Of a DNA stretch of 58,137 nucleotides, positions 9,391 to 17,408 are shown in pieces. The notes beneath the pieces are model-generated. The model saw nothing but the letters and a program-made list of their open reading frames with translations, was not told the DNA's origin and searched no databases. Source of the stretch: Candidatus Zixiibacteriota bacterium (GTDB lineage: Bacteria; Zixibacteria; MSB-5A5; UBA10806); the NCBI GenBank assembly GCA_020348065.1, contig CP070742.1, positions 1-58,137 of the forward strand. Direction: 5' to 3'. The position numbers and the translations under genes were made by a program. Each line of letters starts with the position of its first letter. Position 1 is the first letter of the stretch.

Positions 9391-9819
9391 CTAGGACGTG
9401 GCATCATTGATTGTATTTATAAGCTGTCCGGCGTCGTTGATAGTCCAGGTGTCTATGGTGGCATCATCGTCGATATTGGCGGTTGCCGTACACGTGAAAG
9501 TATTCTGAGAAGCTGCCATGCTGTAGGTATATCTGGCCGGGAGCAATATTTCCACATTTATATATGCGTAGGCCTGCGGCGCTGCGGACGAGGCCGTCAC
9601 GCCATTGAGGCAATAACTTTCGTGAAGCATAAAGTATGAGCGTTGCATACTGTAAATTTGCTTGAGAAGTTGCTGTGCTTCCGATTGTTTTGATTTCGCG
9701 GCGGAAGTCATGAAGCGGGGAATGGCCAGGGCGGCGAGGATGCCTATTATGACCACTACCACCATAAGTTCGATAAGAGTGAATCCCACCGAGCTTCGAT
9801 TTCCAAGTTTTCTTATCAT
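9391..9819 (-). CDS. Type IV pilin (second copy)
   Basis: 142-aa prepilin with a short leader and the cleavage/assembly motif GFTLIELMVVVVIIGILAAL, including Glu5 of the mature protein. Two cysteines (ESYCLNG and TFTCTAT) probably form a disulfide, as in the neighbouring paralog. It is about half identical to the upstream pilin by eye, with the same length and layout. A GGAG ribosome binding site precedes ATG 9819. It lies beyond an intrinsic terminator, so it should be expressed at a lower level than the upstream pilin, which suggests a minor pilin. Confidence 0.93.
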   Translation of the reverse strand: MIRKLGNRSSVGFTLIELMVVVVIIGILAALAIPRFMTSAAKSKQSEAQQLLKQIYSMQRSYFMLHESYCLNGVTASSAAPQAYAYINVEILLPARYTYSMAASQNTFTCTATANIDDDATIDTWTINDAGQLINTINDATS

Positions 9820-9844
9820 AATCTCCGCCGTTTTCTTACCGGAG

Positions 9845-9874
9845 AAAAAAGGGGGGACGAGAAATCGTCCCCCC
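9845..9874 (-). terminator. Intrinsic terminator between the two pilins
   Basis: On the minus strand, a perfect 10-bp stem (GGGGGGACGA / TCGTCCCCCC, 9851..9874) with a short loop is followed by TTTTTT (9845..9850). It lies 17 bases past the stop of the first pilin gene. Confidence 0.92.
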
Positions 9875-9891
9875 TCAATTCCATTACTCTA

Positions 9892-10317
9892 TTAGCTGAT
9901 TGCATCGTCCGTCGTGTTAGTTAGCGTTCCGGTCTGGTCGATAGTCCAGACGTCGTTAGTAGCGTCGTCATCAAGGTTACCGGTGGCGGTACAGGTAAAA
10001 GTGTTAGCGGTGGCGACCATGGCATAGGTATAACGCGATGAAGCCATAACATCTACACCTATTTGAGCGAAAGCGGCGGGCGCGGCAGCGCTGGCCGATA
10101 CGCCGTTAAGACAATAAGAATTGAATTCCTGGCGATAAGCTCTCTGCATGGTATAAACCTGCTTTAAAAGCTGCTTGGCTTCAGACTGCTTGGACTTGGT
10201 AGTCGAACGCATAAAGCGCGGGATGGCCAGGGCGGCCAGAATACCGATAATGACCACAACGATCATCAACTCGATAAGGGTGAAACCCTTGCTGTTACGA
10301 TGGAAATTCCTCAACAT
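9892..10317 (-). CDS. pilA: Type IV major pilin
   Basis: 141-aa prepilin. The leader ends at GFTLIELMIVVVIIGILAAL with Gly-1, Phe+1 and Glu5, followed by a short globular domain with paired cysteines (NSYCLNG ... TFTCTATGN). The gene is preceded by a GAGGTGAG ribosome binding site, a leader of about 130 nt and a sigma54 promoter, and is followed by a strong terminator. This is the arrangement expected for the highly expressed major pilin. Maturation would be by the prepilin peptidase at 8551..9333. The symbol is by role and is not an orthology claim. Confidence 0.94.
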   Translation of the reverse strand: MLRNFHRNSKGFTLIELMIVVVIIGILAALAIPRFMRSTTKSKQSEAKQLLKQVYTMQRAYRQEFNSYCLNGVSASAAAPAAFAQIGVDVMASSRYTYAMVATANTFTCTATGNLDDDATNDVWTIDQTGTLTNTTDDAIS

Positions 10318-10460
10318 TTACTCACCTCTCTGTTTAATGGGTTTTCAGTTTATTCACATTTAGTATCGAACTTTAAAACTTTAACTTTAAACCAACCTGC
10401 AATTTATTGGAAAGTCCGGATTCATTCTCTTCTGTTTTCAAACAACCACACAGGATTTTT

Positions 10461-10475
10461 GCAACCGGCGTGCCA
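10461..10475 (-). promoter_or_regulatory. Sigma54 (-24/-12) promoter of the pilin gene
   Basis: The minus strand reads TGGCACG-CCGG-TTGC followed by A, a full match to the sigma54 consensus with the exact spacing of ten bases between GG and GC. Transcription would start near 10450, about 130 nt before the pilin ATG. Sigma54 promoters need an enhancer-binding activator such as PilR, matching the PilS-like kinase downstream. Confidence 0.92.
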
Positions 10476-10661
10476 TTTCATCCTTTTTCCCCGTCGGAAA
10501 ACGAACTTGGGACGTAACCTGTTGATTTATAATGTGATAGGTTGGTCGGGAAAATGCCGGTCAATTCCGTCGGCAACGGCTTCCTTATCCGGCCACGCCG
10601 TTTTTTCTTTTGCACTTTGCGAAATGCAATAGTCCGGATAATGGATTTTATTATAAATCAT

Positions 10662-10698
10662 GTTTCAAAATGGAGCTTTTACTATTCTATTTTGAAAC
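10662..10698. repeat. Perfect 10-bp inverted repeat upstream of the pilin promoter
   Basis: GTTTCAAAAT (10662..10671) and ATTTTGAAAC (10689..10698) are perfect inverted copies separated by 17 bases. They lie just after the stop of the DUF2723 gene and about 190 bp upstream of the sigma54 promoter, a usual distance for an activator (enhancer) site. An RNA end-structure for the DUF2723 transcript is the alternative, but no T-run follows. The rest of the 385-base gap (10318..10702) holds the pilin leader, the promoter and no recognised gene. Confidence 0.5.
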
Positions 10699-10702
10699 CA
10701 AT

Positions 10703-12457
10703 CTATTTGCGCCGCGAGGCGATCTTTTCGGCCGCTTCAAAATACCGGTTCGCCAGATCGCTTTCACCGCGTTTCAGGTAAAATTGGCCTCTATTCGTAA
10801 ACCACAAAATCCAGGTGCGGATAGATTCAATATCCCGGGATTTAGAGGCGATTTCATAATAATATTCGATTTCCTCTGCCGGGGAAAAGGTATCATTCAG
10901 GGTAGTATCCGAAATGGAAAATCTATAGCCCAATCCGGACGGTTTCAGGAAATTTATGAGGGGAGCGCTGGCATTGTCGTATTCCACGTAAATCGAGCGA
11001 TAATCTTTAATTCTGTTCAGAAGGGTTCTGTAGAAATCGGGTCTCGTCGAAGCCTCATCCGGATCGAAATCCAGAAGCGCCGCGGTCTGATTCCTTCCCC
11101 ATTGGTGCTCCCAGTTATAAACATTGGTAATCGTTTTAGGGTCAGCGGATGGATTCAGGGCCTGATGGGCGAGAAGACAAAAATAAGTGTTGTAGTATGA
11201 AGTGACGATAACCGAATTTTTCGGAGCGTCATTTAATAATAAATCCGCGAATTGTCCGGCGGTCGCGGTTCGGGACAGATTTGCGGAAAATATATTCCTC
11301 TTCAGCGGCATATATATAATTATAGCCGCCATGGCGATCATAAATAAAAGGCTGTATATTTGGTTTTTCCCCGATATCTTATCCCGAAACAAACCGTTTA
11401 AACGTTCCGACAAAAATCCTATTATCGCAACCATAAACAACGATAAAAACGCAATCGAAAACAGGACGTAGCCATGCAGGTCGTAGTTCTCGTAAAAATA
11501 TTCTTCAAAATAAAGTATCGAAAACATGTTGGGGATTAAGATTACAACAAAGGGGACCGCCAGTTTGGGCGTCAGCCGAATAAGCTTAATAATTCCCCAC
11601 AGCGCGAATAGAGATCCCAGAATGCCGATCTGTTTTGAAATTAAACTCACCGCGAAAGTCAGATTGTAGGCCAGGTGACCGGGCGCCAGGCGAGAAAGCG
11701 GCGTGCTGAATTCCCTTAGAAAGAAGTAATCGAGGAAATTGCGCAGGGTAGAAGGATCTCCCCAGTTTAAAACCGGGTTTTTCAGGGAGAGAAGATAAAT
11801 CGAAAGATAGAGCGGTATGAGAAGAACAAATGTGGAGACCGCGAAATAAAAAAGGTATTTCGGTTTAAGTTTCTTATGAAAATATAAAATCAGCAGGATT
11901 CCCGGAAATGTAAGCGCCGCTGTGAAATGATGAGCCCCTAAGGAGATTGCCGTCACAAAAACCATTATAATCATATAAAGCGCATTGTTTTTTTTATTAT
12001 GGAATGACAGTCTTAAAGTCAGTAAAAGCAATAAAGCGAAACACGCGAAATTCAGCGAATACACCTCGAAACGAACCGCCTGGATACTATAACTGAACGA
12101 TAATCCGACTGCCGCTGCCGACACCAGACTCAATATCACGGGTTCCGTTTTTGATCTTTCCGGAAACAATCTTTGCATGACGTCCCGAACGACGAGATAC
12201 CAGAACATCAAGCCCAGGGAGGCGAAAAAAGCGGACAGCAGGTTGAGGCTATAGGCCTTATCCAAAGGTATTATTTTGATCCATAATTTCGCTATTATCA
12301 GCAGGGACGGAAACCCGGGAGGATGCGGCACGCCGCCTCCCGGTACGGCGGCCGTAAGTTCCGCGGAATCCCAGAAATAAAATGTCGGGCAGGCCTGATA
12401 GAAATAGTAAATGAAAGAAAATCCGAAAATCAAAAAGGGTATAACCGGCTTTTTCAT
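10703..12457 (-). CDS. DUF2723 membrane protein (O-mannosyltransferase-like)
   Basis: 584-aa inner-membrane protein with about ten to twelve hydrophobic segments and a soluble C-terminal part. The N-terminus 'FYFWDSAELTAAVPGGGVPHPPGFPSLLII' is the hallmark of the DUF2723 family, distantly related to GT-C glycosyltransferases (protein O-mannosyltransferases). The acidic residue in the first loop (DSAE) fits the GT-C active site. It probably transfers a lipid-linked sugar on the outer face of the inner membrane. Substrate unknown. ATG 12457 has no clear ribosome binding site. Confidence 0.85.
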   Translation of the reverse strand: MKKPVIPFLIFGFSFIYYFYQACPTFYFWDSAELTAAVPGGGVPHPPGFPSLLIIAKLWIKIIPLDKAYSLNLLSAFFASLGLMFWYLVVRDVMQRLFPERSKTEPVILSLVSAAAVGLSFSYSIQAVRFEVYSLNFACFALLLLLTLRLSFHNKKNNALYMIIMVFVTAISLGAHHFTAALTFPGILLILYFHKKLKPKYLFYFAVSTFVLLIPLYLSIYLLSLKNPVLNWGDPSTLRNFLDYFFLREFSTPLSRLAPGHLAYNLTFAVSLISKQIGILGSLFALWGIIKLIRLTPKLAVPFVVILIPNMFSILYFEEYFYENYDLHGYVLFSIAFLSLFMVAIIGFLSERLNGLFRDKISGKNQIYSLLFMIAMAAIIIYMPLKRNIFSANLSRTATAGQFADLLLNDAPKNSVIVTSYYNTYFCLLAHQALNPSADPKTITNVYNWEHQWGRNQTAALLDFDPDEASTRPDFYRTLLNRIKDYRSIYVEYDNASAPLINFLKPSGLGYRFSISDTTLNDTFSPAEEIEYYYEIASKSRDIESIRTWILWFTNRGQFYLKRGESDLANRYFEAAEKIASRRK

Positions 12458-12522
12458 AATTATAATTTTATCTTAATCGCGTTAAAAATTCAAACGACAA
12501 TATGGCTGTAAGATATAAAAAA

Positions 12523-13374
12523 TTACCGGCTTTCGCTCATCTCATCATATACAAACACAGCCGCACCATAGATAAAGAGATTTATAAAGATCCCCAGCCC
12601 GATTCGTATATACAGCAAAACCGCGACCAGCTCGGGATTGAAGAGAGTTATAATCTGCGAGGAGAATCCCGATACAAACAGGTCGATCATCGCGCCCGCG
12701 GAGGCGGGAATAGCGATGATGAAATACGTCAAGAAGAAATTCGAGCCGCACAACCTGATGCTACCCTTAAGAGCGCCTCCGAGCTTTTTGCCGGAGATGA
12801 CAATTCCCGGGATGGTGAAAAGAAGAAATGCCGAGAAGATATAGGCGAATAACTGAAATCCGTACTCAAACATAAATTTAACCCTGGGCGAGCCGGCCAC
12901 ATAATCCTTTAAAGCTATTGTCAATATCCATAAAACCGCGAATACTATCACAGTCTCAATAATCCAGAATAGGAATAACGGCAAATAGGATTTAAAGGCC
13001 CTGTCTAACCCTCCACCGAAAGTATGCTTAATACCCTTTTTATAACCTCCCAATTTATATACGGCAACGGCCGACATTATAACCCAGACGGTGGGGCCCA
13101 GGATAAAGGCGCTATAACCCGAATAGATGGCGGGTAATGCAAGATAATATTGGGGGTAATGAAAGATGGCGGGAGGAAATATTTTTGAAAGCACCGGGAA
13201 TAAAACTTGATTCAATCCGCCCATATAGAACTTCGAGAAAGCGAGCAGGCCGGCGGCCTGAAATAGGGCCAGGATTAAAAACGGAAGCCAGTTCGGAATT
13301 TTTAAAATACTCGCGAATAATTTGCCGTAGGTGGTTATAAAAAAATTGATTTTATCGAGTGGAGAATATCTCAA
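12523..13374 (-). CDS. Polytopic membrane protein of unknown function
   Basis: About 283 aa with roughly six hydrophobic segments (for example WLPFLILALFQAAGLLAF, YLPLFLFWIIETVIVFAVLW, VAVLLYIRIGLGIFINLFIY). The open frame extends further upstream, but that part lies inside the Fn3 lipoprotein gene. A TTG at 13374 one base after that gene's stop, with a GGAG eight bases earlier, is the likely start and implies translational coupling. It resembles glycine-rich 'YIP1/DUF4013-like' integral membrane proteins in general layout only; the family was not recognised. Confidence 0.65.
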   Translation of the reverse strand: MRYSPLDKINFFITTYGKLFASILKIPNWLPFLILALFQAAGLLAFSKFYMGGLNQVLFPVLSKIFPPAIFHYPQYYLALPAIYSGYSAFILGPTVWVIMSAVAVYKLGGYKKGIKHTFGGGLDRAFKSYLPLFLFWIIETVIVFAVLWILTIALKDYVAGSPRVKFMFEYGFQLFAYIFSAFLLFTIPGIVISGKKLGGALKGSIRLCGSNFFLTYFIIAIPASAGAMIDLFVSGFSSQIITLFNPELVAVLLYIRIGLGIFINLFIYGAAVFVYDEMSESR

Positions 13375-13375
13375 A

Positions 13376-15238
13376 CTACCACGCTCCGCTTCCCAGATTG
13401 GTTTGAGATTTGTTGTCGCGAAGATCATATATGTCGAGGAAATAATAATAGGTCTGTCCTTCGATGGTGGATTCATCGTCATAAGTAATCGTAGTGCTGT
13501 TTGCCGAGACAAAAACAGTAATGGCCCCTGCAGGATTGCTGTCGGTATCTCTCAGCAGACGGTAACTTCCAAAATCGGGAATATCAGGTTGGGACCAGGC
13601 TATTATCAACGAACTGTCAGATAGAGAAACCGAGCCCGATACGGCCGGCGGAATCGCGTCCTCGAGATGAATCCTGATGCTGTCGGAAGGGGTGTTGTTG
13701 CCGCCAATATCATATACGTGCAGGACATACCAGAAATCAGTCGTATTCGCCGCCGTGTCAAAGGGTGGATGATCGGCGAACGTTGTATTTTGCCGGTTGG
13801 TGACAAACGCCGCGAGGACGCTGTCGTTTCTGCCGATATCCTCGCGCCAGCGATATAGCCTGTAAGATTCAAAGTCATTTTCGGAAGACTGCGACCATCC
13901 GATTTCAATCTCCTGATAATAATCAGGTTCCACTATAACCGGATACAGATTCACAGGTTCCGGCGATGAATCGATTCCGGTCGTTGCGCTGTCTTCATCG
14001 GAACCGCTCCAGAGACCGGTGATATCGACGACGTAGACTTTGTAATAATAAGCCGTGTTTTCGGCCAAACCGGTATCCGTAAGGGAGGTTCCGCTTATCG
14101 AGATAATAGAAGCGGCTAAGAAATCGGTGGAATCCACTCCGGTAGAGGTTCCCCGATATACTCGATATTGGGCGAAATCCTGGACTGTTGATCGTTCCCA
14201 GTAAAGGTCCAGCCTATCATGATAACCTTGAGGAGCGTTTATGCTGAATACGTTGACGGCGTCGGGAGGCCGTCTTACCGAAAGCCTGTTGTCAGCCTGA
14301 ATTGTCGATGCGTTATTGCCGGCGCGATCGGTAAATTCCCCATAGACAATTTTATCCTCAAAATCAAAAAGGGCGGGAACAGCATAGTCCAGTTCATATA
14401 CGCCGTCATCCGCGACACTGTCTCCCCTTCGACCGTCATCGAACAAATCAATTTCGACAATATTGGTCCCTATGGAAATTATCGCGTCCCCGGAGGTTTC
14501 GTCCGTGAAAACCGCAAAATGGATGATTTCTCCGGGAGAAAACGGCCCGGACGGCGAAAACCGGACCGAATCGATAAAAGCTTCAGTATCCAGAATTATG
14601 GAATCGCTGTAAAAGCCCCAGGTGATCCTGTCGGCGGCATCCCGGAATCGGCAATATACGGTTTTTATACCATCACCGATATTCAAAATGTAATTTTTAC
14701 TTGCCGTAAATGTTTCCCATTGCGAACCGGAGAAACTGGAATCGCCGGAAATCTGCATCAGCCTGGTTCCGATCGGAGCCGTAAAGTTTAAAGTAATATA
14801 ACGGTTATTCGTGTATTCGTTGCCGTTGTTAATTAATATAGAGTAAAGCTCCGGCACCGCGAAAACAGGATCGCTTCTATATCCTTCAAATCCGGCGCTA
14901 TTTAAAGACGATACTCGGAAGTAATAGAGGGTACCGTTCTGAAGATCGTCCGCGGTATATAACCTGGCCTGCGTATTTCCAATAAAAGAATATTCCTCGG
15001 CCGCGGAATCGGACAGGTAAACATTATAACTCGTGACCAGCGAAGAATCCGAAATATTCCACCTGAGGACAACAATTCCATCGCCAATTTCGGCGGACAG
15101 GCTGGAGGGTGTCGGCGGGATTGTGGAACTGTCTATCGGGGGTGATACAGAATTTTCGATCTCTCTCGAACAGCCTGCCAGTAATGATAATATTATCGGT
15201 AAGACAACGATAAGACGATATTTATTTAATTCTTTCAT
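13376..15238 (-). CDS. Lipoprotein with fibronectin type III domains
   Basis: 620-aa lipoprotein. The signal peptide ends in LSLLAGC (lipobox). The first fibronectin type III module is at about residues 45-130 (PTPSSLSAEIGDGIVVLRWNI ... YYFRVSSLNSAGFEG). A region of about 190 residues follows with a beta-sandwich of the 'DGVYELDYAVP' type, then three more Fn3 modules with the repeated pattern 'DLYWERS...DFAQYRVYR' / 'EIGWSQSS..DFESYRLYR' / 'IIAWSQP.IPDFGSYRLLR'. The second ATG (15238) is favoured because it sits five bases from an AGGAGG. It follows the PEGA gene by nine bases and is probably co-transcribed with it. Confidence 0.87.
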   Translation of the reverse strand: MKELNKYRLIVVLPIILSLLAGCSREIENSVSPPIDSSTIPPTPSSLSAEIGDGIVVLRWNISDSSLVTSYNVYLSDSAAEEYSFIGNTQARLYTADDLQNGTLYYFRVSSLNSAGFEGYRSDPVFAVPELYSILINNGNEYTNNRYITLNFTAPIGTRLMQISGDSSFSGSQWETFTASKNYILNIGDGIKTVYCRFRDAADRITWGFYSDSIILDTEAFIDSVRFSPSGPFSPGEIIHFAVFTDETSGDAIISIGTNIVEIDLFDDGRRGDSVADDGVYELDYAVPALFDFEDKIVYGEFTDRAGNNASTIQADNRLSVRRPPDAVNVFSINAPQGYHDRLDLYWERSTVQDFAQYRVYRGTSTGVDSTDFLAASIISISGTSLTDTGLAENTAYYYKVYVVDITGLWSGSDEDSATTGIDSSPEPVNLYPVIVEPDYYQEIEIGWSQSSENDFESYRLYRWREDIGRNDSVLAAFVTNRQNTTFADHPPFDTAANTTDFWYVLHVYDIGGNNTPSDSIRIHLEDAIPPAVSGSVSLSDSSLIIAWSQPDIPDFGSYRLLRDTDSNPAGAITVFVSANSTTITYDDESTIEGQTYYYFLDIYDLRDNKSQTNLGSGAW

Positions 15239-15247
15239 CATCGCCTC

Positions 15248-15955
15248 CTAAAATTCGATATTGAACGTTAGAGCGGCGCCGTCTCCCAGGGAAGTTATGC
15301 TGGGGAAATATGCGTCACTCTCAGGAAAAAACAGAATAGCATCGAGGATGTTATATCCCCATAATGCGGCGCCGATGGCCAGAGCGGTATTGCGGTCTGT
15401 TTCCGCATTATAAGCGTCGCGCTGCTTATTATCCAGGTAGGATTTAAGGGCGATTCTATCCTCTATTGCCGTCGCCGAATTATAGTCTGAGCGGGCCATA
15501 TCATAATCCGTCAGTTTCTTATCAAGGTTTCTATCGAGATGGAAAACGGTCGCCGCCGCTGCAATAGTTCCCGCGGTAAACAGGTAACCGCGCAACTTAT
15601 CGCCCGAATAAATCTGTCCCCATCCGGGAATAAGCAGGGAGCGGAGCATCGCTTTCACCCTGGTTTTCTTCGAAAGTTCTATGTCCACGCTATTCGGGCT
15701 TCCCGGAACGAAAGTGAGATCGCCTTTCCAGGTCTCATAACCGGGTCTGGTGATCTCGGCTTTGTAGCGGCCCGTTATATTTGAAGGCAAACTCGCCGGT
15801 GTGTTAGCCACCAAATCCAATTCTCCCCGGAGATAAACGGTCGCCCCGGGAGGACTGGTGGTTATAATTGTGTTCGATTCGTCCTGAGCCACCGCCGACG
15901 TAAAACAAAATGAGATCAAAATTAAGGGAAATATCATTAATTTATTAATTACCAT
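15248..15955 (-). CDS. PEGA domain / DUF5683-like membrane protein
   Basis: 235 aa with a signal peptide (ending TSAVA). A PEGA domain is at about residues 28-95 (TIITTSPPGATVYLRGEL ... KAEITRPGYETWKG). A segment typical of DUF5683 follows (SLLIPGWGQIYSGDKLRGYLF), then hydrophobic stretches and a central charged helix. PEGA domains are found in surface-layer and envelope proteins. It is the first gene of the 10.7-16 kb run; its 270-base upstream region shows no clear promoter. Confidence 0.85.
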   Translation of the reverse strand: MVINKLMIFPLILISFCFTSAVAQDESNTIITTSPPGATVYLRGELDLVANTPASLPSNITGRYKAEITRPGYETWKGDLTFVPGSPNSVDIELSKKTRVKAMLRSLLIPGWGQIYSGDKLRGYLFTAGTIAAAATVFHLDRNLDKKLTDYDMARSDYNSATAIEDRIALKSYLDNKQRDAYNAETDRNTALAIGAALWGYNILDAILFFPESDAYFPSITSLGDGAALTFNIEF

Positions 15956-16174
15956 AACGTACTCCCGGTATCAAACCATTTAAAAAAGCACATTTGCCTT
16001 ATCACGGTATTTTCAAATTCACAATCTATATTTTTCAGCAAAGGCGTTTCTTTCTTTATTTCTCCCTCCCTTTAACTTCAAAAAAACCTGAGAAAAGTTT
16101 TCGGATTATCTCTAAGTCCTTTTGATTTCATAACATACTTAATATCGGCAGAGCGCGCAAGCAGTTTATGTCAA

Positions 16175-16203
16175 TAAAAAAGGGAGAGATCTCAATCTCT
16201 CCC
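16175..16203 (-). terminator. Intrinsic terminator after the sugar transferase gene
   Basis: Minus strand: a perfect 9-bp stem (GGGAGAGAT / ATCTCTCCC, 16182..16203) with a TGAG loop, followed by TTTTTT. It lies 25 bases after the stop of the sugar transferase gene and closes the polysaccharide block. Confidence 0.92.
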
Positions 16204-16228
16204 GCCATACCGGAGTCTTTTATTCAGA

Positions 16229-17128
16229 TTACCAACCTCTTGCAGTCATTACCACGATCACCGTCTTTATAAGAATCTTTAAATCCTGGATGACGCTAAG
16301 GTTTTTAATGTATTTCAGATCGTATCTCACCTTACCGTCAACATCCTCGATACTTTCGTCATATTTATGCTCGACCTGAGCGAGTCCGGTGACACCCGGT
16401 TTGACATCGAATCTCATTAAGTAATCGTTGACAACGCCGCCGAGTTTGGCCACAAAATAGGGTCTTTCGGGTCTTGGTCCCACCAGGCTCATGTCTCCGA
16501 TCAGGACATTTAAAAGCTGCGGTATCTCATCGATTCGAGTCCTGCGAAGAATTCTCCCGATCTCGGTTACCCGCGGGTCACTTTTGGATGCCCAGATGGG
16601 TCCGGTATTTTTTTCGGCATCTATATACATGGTCCGGAATTTCAATATTCTAAACGGCTTACCGAAACCATACACTTTTCTGCGATCGGAATACTGCCGG
16701 CGTTCGATGCCGTCAAGACTCATCTGCCTTCTACTCCCTCTCCGTCGGTTTTTGCCGACCCGCAATTGCGTATAGAAGACCGGACCCTTACTATCCAATT
16801 TAATCAAAACGGAAACGACCAGACAGATCGGCAGAGTAATAATTAAACCGGAAATAGATCCAAAAACATCGACGGTTCTCTTAAAACTGTCTATAAGATT
16901 GATTCTACCCGAAACTTCTCGTACGGCCGACCCGAGAGCCCTGACAAGGGAGAGACCTGATAAAATATCGAGGACCAGATATAAGTTGGCGAGGAGTATA
17001 TCGCCAATGAACAGGTATATAATTTTTCGTCCGCCGGCCCTGAACCTCGCCCAGGAATCCCAGAAGCCGGAAATCTCTTCTTCCCAGTAATGAGCAAGCG
17101 GACTTGTTACAGGGCTTTGGTATCTCAA
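16229..17128 (-). CDS. Polyprenyl-phosphate sugar-1-phosphate transferase
   Basis: 299-aa initiating transferase of exopolysaccharide synthesis, placing a sugar-1-phosphate on undecaprenyl phosphate. The conserved catalytic core is present: KRTVDVFGSISGLIITLP (re-entrant helix), 'GPVFYTQLRVGKN', 'FRILKFRTM', 'RRTRIDEIPQLLNVLIGDMSLVGPRPERP' and 'KPGVTGLAQV'. It lacks the four-helix and CoA-binding N-terminus of WcaJ/WbaP and has only a ~65-residue extension with one hydrophobic stretch. An insert rich in Arg (RRRGSRRQ) lies between the core motifs. A TTG start with a GGAG eight bases upstream is used. It has its own sigma54-type promoter and a terminator, so it is a separate unit from the upstream operon. 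Confidence 0.93.
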   Translation of the reverse strand: MRYQSPVTSPLAHYWEEEISGFWDSWARFRAGGRKIIYLFIGDILLANLYLVLDILSGLSLVRALGSAVREVSGRINLIDSFKRTVDVFGSISGLIITLPICLVVSVLIKLDSKGPVFYTQLRVGKNRRRGSRRQMSLDGIERRQYSDRRKVYGFGKPFRILKFRTMYIDAEKNTGPIWASKSDPRVTEIGRILRRTRIDEIPQLLNVLIGDMSLVGPRPERPYFVAKLGGVVNDYLMRFDVKPGVTGLAQVEHKYDESIEDVDGKVRYDLKYIKNLSVIQDLKILIKTVIVVMTARGW

Positions 17129-17173
17129 TTATCAATCTCCATAAATGCAGCCAACCCTTTTCATACCCCAATT

Positions 17174-17189
17174 TGCAAAAATATTGCCA
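17174..17189 (-). promoter_or_regulatory. Sigma54-type promoter of the sugar transferase gene
   Basis: Minus strand TGGCAATATTTTTGCA has the invariant GG and GC exactly ten bases apart, TGGCA in the -24 element and TTGCA in the -12 element. Transcription would begin near 17163, about 35 nt before the TTG start. The rest of the 280-base gap (17129..17408) has only a short direct repeat, ATGCAAAA, at about 17359..17377, which could be part of an activator site. Confidence 0.75.
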
Positions 17190-17408
17190 CAAACAGAGAA
17201 TGACGCTTAGAAAAGAGCATTCTCGATCCGCGGCCGATCAGGATTTACAATATATTGGCTTTCAACGGATTAGAAGGGGGGACTGCAGAAAATAATTTGC
17301 CGAATCATCGCTTTTATTAATCTGCCATAAAATCAGAGCCTAAATTCATTGAACCGATATGCAAAATTATGCAAAAATCCTGCAGAGGGGCAAGCAAATT
17401 GAATAATA

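Noticed and set aside
10572-10606. Terminator-like ACGGC...GCCGT followed by T6 on the plus strand
   Set aside because: The stem is only five pairs, the loop is large and there is no plus-strand gene or promoter before it.
10540-10640. GCAAAG and GCCGTTGCCG on the minus strand resembling parts of a c-di-GMP-I riboswitch
   Set aside because: The first half of the aptamer consensus is missing, and the site lies upstream of the mapped-by-motif sigma54 start, outside the pilin message.
13375-13512. Upstream extension of the polytopic membrane protein
   Set aside because: It lies inside the Fn3 lipoprotein reading frame, and a coupled TTG with a ribosome binding site exists right after that gene's stop.
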